Below are positions 1 through 5,042 of a stretch of DNA of 10,565 bases, piece after piece. The position numbers and the translations under genes are program-made. Positions within the stretch are counted from its first letter, which is position 1, and every line of letters begins with the position of its first letter. The stretch is taken from positions 1-10,565 of the forward strand of contig SLKB01000178.1 in assembly GCA_007134805.1 (NCBI GenBank). The letters run 5' to 3'. Below the pieces are notes generated by a model. It saw nothing but the letters and a program-made list of their open reading frames with translations. It had not been told where the DNA came from and did no database searches. The stretch is from Paracoccaceae bacterium. Lineage in GTDB: Bacteria; Pseudomonadota; Alphaproteobacteria; Rhodobacterales; Rhodobacteraceae.

Positions 1-2
1 CC

Positions 3-36
3 CTTGCGCGCTGTTGTCCAGTAGGACAGGCGCAAG
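3..36 (-). terminator. Hairpin after the HNH gene, possible terminator
   Basis: A nearly perfect dyad starts one base past the stop codon of the minus-strand HNH gene. The outer arms are CTTGCGC (3-9) and GCGCAAG (30-36). The inner arms are TGTCC (15-19) and GGACA (24-28), with an AGTA loop. A lopsided bulge (10-14 against 29) separates the two stems. Position and strength suit a transcription terminator or 3'-end stabiliser. No T-tract is visible in the three bases left before the window edge, so intrinsic termination is not proven. Confidence 0.4.
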
Positions 37-37
37 C

Positions 38-622
38 TCAGGCGTCAAGTTCGGTATCCCAGTAGAGGTAATCGACCCAGCTTTCATGCAGATGGTTCGG
101 CGGAAAGCGGCGACCCAGATTGCGCAATTGCTCGGCCTCCGGCCGCATCGGCGGTTTGCGCAGCCTGAAGCCTGCCTCGCGCAGGGTCTTGGAGCCTTTC
201 TTCAGATTGCAGGGCGCGCAGGCGGCCACGACATTCTCCCAACTCGTTACACCGCCGAGCTTGCGCGGGACGACATGGTCAAAGGTGAGATCATTCTTCG
301 CGCCGCAATACTGGCAGGAAAACTCATCGCGCAGAAAGAGGTTGAAGCGGGTGAAGGCCACGCGCTTGCGCGGCTTGACGAATTCGCGCAGCACCACCAC
401 TGAGGGCACGCGGATCTCCATCCGCTGGCTGCGCACCACATGATCGTATTCCGCCAGGATATCGACACGGTCAAGGAACACCGCCTTCACAGCGTCCTGC
501 CAGGGCCAGAGCGAGAGCGGATAATAGGATAGCGGCCGGTAATCCGCGTTCAGCACGAGCGCAGGATACTGACGCAGCCCGACGGGGTCACGCACGAACT
601 CGCTTCTGAAATCACCATCCAT
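38..622 (-). CDS. HNH endonuclease family protein
   Basis: A 194-residue protein with a zinc-ribbon HNH nuclease core. Cys103-x2-Cys106 and Cys135-x2-Cys138 form the probable zinc site, Asp115-His116 supplies the first H of the HNH motif, and Asn130 and Asn139 follow. The family cuts or nicks nucleic acid with a metal ion. Stand-alone members of this size are common chromosomal genes in alphaproteobacteria, and their cellular role is generally unknown. ATG 622 is chosen because GGAGG lies nine bases upstream. The frame stays open to an ATG at 715, but that one has no SD and sits at the predicted transcription start. The gene is divergent from the BLUF gene and shows no sign of being in an intron, intein or mobile element. 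Domain family confident, biological role unknown. Confidence 0.85.
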   Translation of the reverse strand: MDGDFRSEFVRDPVGLRQYPALVLNADYRPLSYYPLSLWPWQDAVKAVFLDRVDILAEYDHVVRSQRMEIRVPSVVVLREFVKPRKRVAFTRFNLFLRDEFSCQYCGAKNDLTFDHVVPRKLGGVTSWENVVAACAPCNLKKGSKTLREAGFRLRKPPMRPEAEQLRNLGRRFPPNHLHESWVDYLYWDTELDA

Positions 623-692
623 CGGGTGCCGCCTCCAATCTGGCAGCCCCTGGGGCGGTCGTTCGTCCAACGCGCTCCCGCGGGGCCGAATG

Positions 693-711
693 AATGCTGC
701 GCCACAGCATT
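693..711 (-). promoter_or_regulatory. Perfect 7-bp hairpin in the predicted HNH leader
   Basis: AATGCTG (693-699) and CAGCATT (705-711) form a perfect 7-bp inverted repeat around a five-base loop. With transcription starting near 718, this hairpin would be at the very 5' end of the HNH mRNA, about 70 bases ahead of the start codon. It could stabilise the mRNA or be a protein-binding dyad on DNA. No function can be assigned. Confidence 0.35.
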
Positions 712-724
712 GCATGTAACGAGC

Positions 725-752
725 ACTATATCTTGCGAAAACTTTCTGGCAA
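725..752 (-). promoter_or_regulatory. Sigma-70 type promoter for the HNH gene
   Basis: On the minus strand TTGCCA (752-747) matches the -35 consensus in five of six positions. After a 16-base spacer comes TATAGT (730-725), five of six matches to the -10. Transcription would start near 718 and give a leader of about 96 bases before ATG 622. This is the best housekeeping promoter in the window and supports the shorter HNH start. Confidence 0.5.
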
Positions 753-950
753 GCGTTTCGCGCGCACCAGATGTCGCAGCGCAGACGCTACGCAGACTTG
801 ACGACGGATATGTGACAAATCGCATGGCGACGACCCGTGCCAAAGCCATTGATGCACACCTTTCCCACCAGCCTGCAAACCCCCGCTGGCGCGCAAAACA
901 CTTGACCGAGTCTGCGGCATGGGCTACCGGAAAAAATCTTTGCGGGACAT

Positions 951-969
951 ACCCCCTGGGGAGGGGGGT
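951..969 (+). promoter_or_regulatory. Hairpin enclosing the BLUF Shine-Dalgarno sequence
   Basis: ACCCCC (951-956) pairs perfectly with GGGGGT (964-969) around a seven-base loop. The loop and 3' arm contain the G-rich SD (GGGGAGGGGGG, 958-968), which ends five bases before the GTG start at 974. If formed in mRNA, the hairpin would hide the ribosome-binding site, as in simple RNA thermometers or protein-controlled leaders. Five of its six pairs are G-C, so it would be stable. The pairing is seen directly; regulation is inferred. Confidence 0.45.
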
Positions 970-973
970 TCGC

Positions 974-1441
974 GTGCACGATCTCGAAAGCCTGATCTAC
1001 ATTTCCCGGCCAGCGATCCGGCCGCACTCAATCGAGCTTCTCGATATCGCAGATGCCTGCCTGCGCAACAACCCGCTGCATGATCTGACCGGGTTTCTCT
1101 ATTTCGACAGATCCTTTTTCGTCCAGGTGCTCGAGGGCGAGAGCGCGCGGATCGAGACGCTCTGCGCAACACTTCTTGACGATCCGCGCCATTACGGCAT
1201 GCACGTGCTGCGCCGCGCACCGATCCTGCGACGCAGATTCGCCTGTTGGGACATGGCGCTTTGCGACGGCACCTCGCCCTATCCGCTCTTTGGCTTCAAG
1301 CCTTCGCGAAAACTGCTCGAAGCAGCGAAACAAGGCGATGCAAGCGCGTTGCTCAGCGCCATCGACTCGATGAGCGTGCCTGTCAGGGCTGCGCCGATCG
1401 TGGCAGCTCCCTCCTCAAGCGAGCCCCATCTGTCATCCTGA
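974..1441 (+). CDS. Short BLUF-domain blue-light photoreceptor
   Basis: A 155-residue protein that is essentially one BLUF (flavin-binding blue-light sensor) domain plus a tail. All known photocycle residues are present: Tyr9, Asn33, Gln51 in FVQVLEG, Trp92 and Met94 in CWDM. This is the Tyr8/Asn32/Gln50/Trp91/Met93 set of cyanobacterial PixD (Slr1694) shifted by one. The domain also has LTGFL (38-42) and DDPRH (69-73). The tail (about 112-155) is helical, then rich in Ala, Pro and Ser; no EAL or SCHIC-like output domain is attached, so it should signal through a partner protein. GTG 974 is chosen because a G-rich SD lies just upstream and the domain begins at residue 5. It lies upstream of and co-oriented with the kinase gene, 136 bases away. 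The family is sure; the partner and output are unknown. Confidence 0.9.
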   Translation: MHDLESLIYISRPAIRPHSIELLDIADACLRNNPLHDLTGFLYFDRSFFVQVLEGESARIETLCATLLDDPRHYGMHVLRRAPILRRRFACWDMALCDGTSPYPLFGFKPSRKLLEAAKQGDASALLSAIDSMSVPVRAAPIVAAPSSSEPHLSS

Positions 1442-1504
1442 TCGTCCAGCCAGCGGCGCGCCTGAAGCGCCTGTCATCGGTCGCTTTCGGCAATTTTCAA
1501 AGCA

Positions 1505-1526
1505 CTCGATGCGCCTGTTCACGGTA
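1505..1526 (+). repeat. Upstream copy of the kinase start region, with mini-ORF
   Basis: This segment matches 1574-1595 at 21 of 22 bases, the copies being 69 bases apart. It contains ATGCGCCTGTTCAC, the first codons of the kinase. Here the frame reads Met-Arg-Leu-Phe-Thr-Val-Cys and then stops with TAG at 1530-1532, giving an eight-codon ORF (1509-1532). No SD precedes it and the flanks do not match beyond the 22 bases. It looks like a trace of a local duplication, or a decoy or leader ORF. Confidence 0.8.
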
Positions 1527-1573
1527 TGTTAGGGAAGCCACCGCAACAGTGAGGAACCTGTCTTGCGGAGTTT

Positions 1574-1595
1574 CTCGATGCGCCTGTTCACCGTA
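1574..1595 (+). repeat. Downstream copy of the repeat at the kinase start
   Basis: This is the second copy of the 22-base direct repeat and carries the real kinase ATG at 1578. Only this copy is preceded by an SD-like sequence (GCGGAG, 1565-1570) and continues into a long open frame. The single difference from the upstream copy is C instead of G at 1592. Confidence 0.8.
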
Positions 1596-3179
1596 GCCCA
1601 TCTGTCGCAACTGCTGCGCTTGCTTGCATTCAGTGCCGTGCTGATTGTCACCGCAACCGTGCTCGCGGCCATGCTCTGGCTGACGGATCGATTCGACGAC
1701 GATGCCCGCGAGAAATCGCATCTCATGATCGAAAGCGGGCTGAACGCGATTGTCGCATCAAACGAGACTGTCGCGCACGACTATGCATTCTGGACAGAAG
1801 CCTTCAATGCAGTCGCCGCGAACGATATCGACTGGCTCGATGCAAATCTCGGCTCGGGCGCCTATGTCAGCGCCACGATGCATGTTCTTGCCATCGCTGG
1901 CGGCGCGCTGCCCGACATCCTGGCCTGGACCGACGAGGACAGCGCGCATCTGAACCCGGATGATTTCGCCGCCTTCGTGGATGCGGCCCACGATCTGGTC
2001 GCGCGCCTGGACAATGGAACGGGCAGCGCGGCGATCAGCACCTTCGTCGATATCGACAGCACGATCTGGTCGCTTGCGGCGAGCTGGATCGTTCCGCATG
2101 ACCGCGACCTCGCTGCTGGGGAATCGCCTGCGCTTCTGGTCTCGGCCGTTCGCATCGACGATGCGACTGCCGAAACGCTGGGCGAGATGTTCCTTCTCAC
2201 GGATCTCGGTTTCGCCGCGACCGGCGCCGATCTGGGCAATCTCGAGGCCCTGTCGATCGCGGGCCTTGACGGGACGCTCGGCTATCTGACCTGGCCCGCG
2301 CCTGCACCGGGAAGCAATGCCTTGCGCTCGGTCGCGATTCCGCTGGCGCTGGCGCTGATGCTGGTCGCGGCCGTCCTCGGGTTCGGCACGCTCGCTGTCA
2401 GCCGCCTTGCACAGCGGCTCGAGCGCGCGCTCAACGCGGCCGAGGCTGCCGACAAGACGAAATCCGAATTCATCGCAAGCCTCAGCCATGAGTTGCGCAC
2501 ACCCATGAACGGCATCATCGGCATGCTCGAATTGCTGCAACTCGACGACCTGACCGAAGAGCAGCGCGAGCTTGTCTCGGTCGCCTCCAACTCGGCCGAG
2601 ACCCAGGTCGAGATGATCGACCACCTGCTCGCCTTCGGCCAGATCGAGTCGGGCAACCTGCACCTCTCGAACGCCCCCTTCAGCCCGGACGAGACGATCC
2701 GCGAGGTGATCGCCCTCACCCGGAATTCGGCCCAGCAGAAGGATCTGGCCGTCGAATTCCGCGACGAAGGCCCGGTCGCGAACCTCCTGTTGGGCGACAG
2801 GCTCGCCATCCGCCAGATTGCCATCAACCTGATCGGCAACGCGATCAAGTTCACCAATGAAGGCAAGGTCTCGGTCGATCTGCAGGTCGTGCCGGGTCTG
2901 TCCGGCCAGCGGCTGCGCCTTGCCGTGAGCGATACCGGGCCCGGGATCGAGAAAGCCGATCTGACCCGCATCTTCGACAGCTTCGTGCAGGCCGACAGTT
3001 CCGCGAAACGCAAGTTCAACGGTATCGGCCTGGGGCTTGCGATCTCGCAACGGCTCGCCTGCGCCATGGGCGGCAACATTCTCGTCCAGAGCAGTCCCGG
3101 CCACGGCGCGACCTTCGTGCTCGACGTCATGCTCGAGGCGCCGGGCGCGACATCCGCCACCAACATCAAAGCCGCATAA
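1578..3179 (+). CDS. Sensor histidine kinase with CHASE4-like periplasmic domain
   Basis: A 533-residue inner-membrane kinase. TM1 spans about 12-35, a periplasmic sensor about 40-248 and TM2 about 251-275. The sensor resembles CHASE4 (DYAFW at 69-73 followed by ND and W), an extracellular domain whose ligands are mostly unknown. Next comes a HisKA domain with phospho-acceptor His304 (SHELRTP), then a HATPase with N-box NLIGNAIKF (Asn421), G1 DTGPG (452-456), F-box FDSF and G2 GIGLGLAI (482-489). All catalytic boxes are intact. There is no receiver domain; the separate regulator starts 14 bases after the stop and is the obvious partner. ATG 1578 is preferred over TTG 1563 because GCGGAG lies seven bases before it. 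The signal sensed is unknown; a link to BLUF or pigment genes is only positional. Confidence 0.9.
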   Translation: MRLFTVAHLSQLLRLLAFSAVLIVTATVLAAMLWLTDRFDDDAREKSHLMIESGLNAIVASNETVAHDYAFWTEAFNAVAANDIDWLDANLGSGAYVSATMHVLAIAGGALPDILAWTDEDSAHLNPDDFAAFVDAAHDLVARLDNGTGSAAISTFVDIDSTIWSLAASWIVPHDRDLAAGESPALLVSAVRIDDATAETLGEMFLLTDLGFAATGADLGNLEALSIAGLDGTLGYLTWPAPAPGSNALRSVAIPLALALMLVAAVLGFGTLAVSRLAQRLERALNAAEAADKTKSEFIASLSHELRTPMNGIIGMLELLQLDDLTEEQRELVSVASNSAETQVEMIDHLLAFGQIESGNLHLSNAPFSPDETIREVIALTRNSAQQKDLAVEFRDEGPVANLLLGDRLAIRQIAINLIGNAIKFTNEGKVSVDLQVVPGLSGQRLRLAVSDTGPGIEKADLTRIFDSFVQADSSAKRKFNGIGLGLAISQRLACAMGGNILVQSSPGHGATFVLDVMLEAPGATSATNIKAA

Positions 3180-3193
3180 ACAGGAGAACGCGA

Positions 3194-3568
3194 ATGGGCC
3201 AGATGACAATCCTCGTGGTCGATGACGACCCTACCAACCGACTCGTGCTGTCAAAGATGCTGAAATATCGCGGCTATGCCGTGTCTCTGGCCGAGAGCGG
3301 TCCGCAGGCGATCGAATGCGTCACCGAGAGCACACCCTCGATGGTGCTGATGGATATCAACATGCCGGGGATGACCGGGGTCGAAGCGGCCCAGAAGATC
3401 GCAGAGTTGCTCGGGACCGGAGCGCCGTCGATCGTGGCCGTCACGGCGAACAACACCTCCAAGCAGCGCGCCGAATGCGAGGCGGCCGGGTTTCGCGGCT
3501 TCGTGGCCAAGCCGGTCAAGATGCAGACGCTCCTTGATACGGTCGAACAGGGGTTGCGCGCGGGCTGA
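3194..3568 (+). CDS. Single-domain response regulator (CheY-like receiver)
   Basis: A 124-residue protein made of one receiver domain: acidic cluster Asp10-Asp11-Asp12, phospho-acceptor Asp54 (LMDINMPGMTG), Thr84 and Lys106 (AKPVK). All active-site residues are present, so phosphorylation by the upstream kinase is expected. No DNA-binding or enzyme domain follows. Output must therefore be by protein contact or by passing the phosphate on, for example to an Hpt protein. AGGAG (3182-3186) lies seven bases before ATG 3194, and the 14-base gap from the kinase indicates one mRNA. The stop codon lies within GCGCG/CGCGC arms (about 3554-3573) without a T-tract, so a terminator is not clear. Confidence 0.93.
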   Translation: MGQMTILVVDDDPTNRLVLSKMLKYRGYAVSLAESGPQAIECVTESTPSMVLMDINMPGMTGVEAAQKIAELLGTGAPSIVAVTANNTSKQRAECEAAGFRGFVAKPVKMQTLLDTVEQGLRAG

Positions 3569-3647
3569 CGCGCGAAAGCCTCCTGCGCATTTCTGGGCGC
3601 GCGCGGCCGCAGTGCACCCCTGAAAAGATGCGGTGCCAGACCGGGAT

Positions 3648-3661
3648 TTGCGCAGGATCAA
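3648..3661 (+). promoter_or_regulatory. FNR/FnrL-like box upstream of the usp gene
   Basis: TTGCGCAGGATCAA matches the FNR/FnrL consensus TTGAT-N4-ATCAA in eight of ten positions; the downstream half is perfect. Its centre (3654.5) lies 41.5 bases before 3696. That is the start expected from the -10-like TAGTCT at 3684-3689, so the spacing is exactly that of a class II FNR activator site. FnrL is the oxygen-sensing regulator of many anaerobic genes in Rhodobacter. Predicted only, since the upstream half is weak. Confidence 0.4.
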
Positions 3662-3683
3662 GGCTGGCGCCTGCACATTCTGC

Positions 3684-3689
3684 TAGTCT
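3684..3689 (+). promoter_or_regulatory. Weak -10 element of the usp promoter
   Basis: TAGTCT keeps T, A and the final T of the -10 consensus. There is no -35 at normal spacing, as expected for an activator-dependent promoter. Transcription would begin near 3696, placing the usp SD very close to the 5' end of the mRNA. Supported mainly by its spacing from the FnrL-like box. Confidence 0.25.
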
Positions 3690-3712
3690 GCTCCAAAAAA
3701 GGAGGAGACCCG

Positions 3713-4108
3713 ATGTACAAACATATTCTCATGCCGCTGGCCTATCAGCCGGGCCATTCCCCCAAGGTCGAAACCCGCGCCGCGCGCGCGATTTCAGCGC
3801 CTGGCGCGCATATCACGCTCCTGCACGTGATCGGTCCCATCCCCGAGTTCCGCTCGGAACATGCCACCACACGCGAAGGGCTTGCGGAGGTGATCAGGCA
3901 CGATCTCGAGCGGATCGCCAACGATTTCGTCGACGCCGAGGTCGAGGTGCGCGAGGGCGACCCGGCCACGCAGATCCTCGATCTCGCGGATGCGGGCGAT
4001 ATCGACTGTATCGTCATGGCCCCGCACCGCAGCGATGCCGCCGATTACGGCTCGACGGCGGCGCAGGTGCTGCGCCACGCGCCCTGCACAGTGCATCTGG
4101 TGCGCTGA
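3713..4108 (+). CDS. Universal stress protein (UspA) family, degenerate ATP site
   Basis: A 131-residue single Usp domain: start YKHILMPL, then ITLLHVIGP (34-42), CIVMAPH (99-105) and the typical end GSTAAQVLRHAPCTVHLVR (113-131). Usp proteins are cytosolic and dimeric and help cells survive stress, starvation or lack of oxygen. The nucleotide-binding motif G-x2-G-x9-G(S/T) is broken: APHRS stands where GSHGR is usual and only the last Gly-Ser remains. The Asp normally near residue 10 (as in ILVPVD) is Ala. This suggests a non-ATP-binding or altered member. A very strong SD (AGGAGGAG) precedes ATG 3713. The gene converges on bchO across 52 bases and may be under FnrL control. Confidence 0.85.
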   Translation: MYKHILMPLAYQPGHSPKVETRAARAISAPGAHITLLHVIGPIPEFRSEHATTREGLAEVIRHDLERIANDFVDAEVEVREGDPATQILDLADAGDIDCIVMAPHRSDAADYGSTAAQVLRHAPCTVHLVR

Positions 4109-4150
4109 CGCGCGGGCCGCACGGGCGCGCGGAAGGGCTGGCGCCCCGGG
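4109..4150. terminator. GC-rich dyads between convergent usp and bchO
   Basis: The 52 bases between the two convergent stops hold two GC-only dyads. CGCGCG at 4109-4114 pairs with 4126-4131, and GGGC at 4135-4138 pairs with GCCC at 4143-4146. They could end transcripts from both sides, but no T-run follows in either direction. An intrinsic terminator is therefore only a possibility. Confidence 0.25.
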
Positions 4151-4160
4151 ACCCAGATGC

Positions 4161-5039
4161 TCAGTCGGACATGAGCGCGATAGGGTCGCGATGCGCGGCA
4201 AGCCAGGGTAGGATCAGCGCCGCGACGGCCTGAGGGGCTTCTTCATGGACGAGATGACCGCGCCCCGCGATCTCGGCATAGCGGCCACGCGGCAGACGCT
4301 CGGCCGCCCGCGCAGAGACCTGTGCGGGCACTGCGCGATCCTGGGTCGAGGCGATCAGAAGGGTCGGCACCGTGATCCGGGGCACGCGTTCCAGCAGCGG
4401 CTCAAGCTGCCATTGCGCCATCATGCCCAGCGTGCCCTCGACATGCGAGATACGGCTGACAAGGCGGTGATAGGCGGCCACACCCTCGGCATCGAGCGGC
4501 GAGCCCGTCGAGGCGAGCAGCCGTGCGACCTGCGCGTGCTGCGACGAGAGCCGCGTGACGATCGCGGCGACAAACGGGCTTGTCGACATGGCTTTCGCAA
4601 GCTTGGGGAACAGCCACCCGGCGAAACCGTCGAACGGCCCGAGCGCCGCGTTGATGCCCACCAGCGCGCCCGGGCTGCGCGGCATGATCTCGGCCAGCCG
4701 CAACGCGATCGCGGCCCCCGCCGAATGGCCGATGATCGCGCGCGGCCACCAGCCCTGATCCTCGCACAGCGCGGTCAGATCATCCGCCATCGCATCGAGC
4801 CCCAGCCGCAGCATCCCGCCCGCGCGGCTCAGCCCCTGCCCGGGCAGGTCGGGAATGATCAGGCGGTAGCCCGGAAGATACGCAGCCAGCTGATGAAAGG
4901 AATGGCTCGACGCCCCCGCGCCATGCAAGAGCAGCAGATCCGGCCCGTCCCCGAAGATCTGGACATGCCATTCATGCGGCCGGCAGCGGATCAGATGCGA
5001 ATGCTCACGCCGGGGCCAGTCCTGCGGGATCTCGCCCAT
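4161..5039 (-). CDS. bchO: BchO, Mg-chelatase-associated alpha/beta hydrolase
   Basis: A 292-residue alpha/beta-hydrolase-fold protein with oxyanion loop LLLLHGAG (35-42), nucleophile elbow GHSAG (Ser106), acid Asp234 in TQDRAVP and catalytic His262 in GRGHLVHEE. The full triad is present. BchO is found with bchI and bchD in purple bacteria and is annotated as a putative Mg-chelatase accessory protein; its reaction is not established. The start ATG lies three bases after the bchD stop, with a G-rich SD inside bchD, so translation is probably coupled. It is the last gene of the crtA-bchI-bchD-bchO run. Length suits the family (about 290-305). Confidence 0.93.
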   Translation of the reverse strand: MGEIPQDWPRREHSHLIRCRPHEWHVQIFGDGPDLLLLHGAGASSHSFHQLAAYLPGYRLIIPDLPGQGLSRAGGMLRLGLDAMADDLTALCEDQGWWPRAIIGHSAGAAIALRLAEIMPRSPGALVGINAALGPFDGFAGWLFPKLAKAMSTSPFVAAIVTRLSSQHAQVARLLASTGSPLDAEGVAAYHRLVSRISHVEGTLGMMAQWQLEPLLERVPRITVPTLLIASTQDRAVPAQVSARAAERLPRGRYAEIAGRGHLVHEEAPQAVAALILPWLAAHRDPIALMSD

Positions 5040-5042
5040 GGC

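Larger units (their letters stand above)
623..973. other. Divergent intergenic region between HNH and BLUF genes
   Basis: These 351 bases hold no convincing gene. An open frame crosses them on the plus strand, continuous with BLUF, but it has no ATG with an SD and would cover the HNH promoter and SD. The region contains a good minus-strand promoter (725-752), a hairpin (693-711), the HNH SD and the hairpin over the BLUF SD (951-969). For BLUF the best -35 matches are TTGACG (798-803) and TTGACC (902-907), but neither has a good -10 at 16-18 bases. No TGT-N12-ACA site is present. Confidence 0.6.

Noticed and set aside
38..622. HNH gene as a homing endonuclease or phage or toxin nuclease
   Set aside because: There are no intron or intein signals, no phage or immunity genes beside it and no mobile-element ends. 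Stand-alone genes of this type are common on alphaproteobacterial chromosomes.
626..973. Upstream extension of the BLUF reading frame to 626
   Set aside because: It adds 116 residues without homology, has no good start or SD and overlaps the divergent HNH promoter. GTG 974 has an SD and starts just before the domain.
1455..1471. GGCGC/GCGCC hairpin after BLUF as a terminator
   Set aside because: The stem is only five pairs and no T-tract follows; such pairs are common in DNA this rich in GC.
1758..3209. A 483-codon minus-strand open frame opposite the kinase
   Set aside because: It is antisense to a kinase with all catalytic boxes and has the low-complexity Arg/Asp/Gln composition of a shadow frame.
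3534..3547. FNR-like sequence TTGATACGGTCGAA near the end of the response regulator gene
   Set aside because: It lies inside the coding sequence, the second half fits poorly, and it is too far from the usp start to act; 3648-3661 is the better candidate.
3664..3685. Sigma-54 promoter upstream of the usp gene (CTGGCGCC...TTCTGCTA)
   Set aside because: The GG and GC elements are 16 bases apart rather than the required 12.
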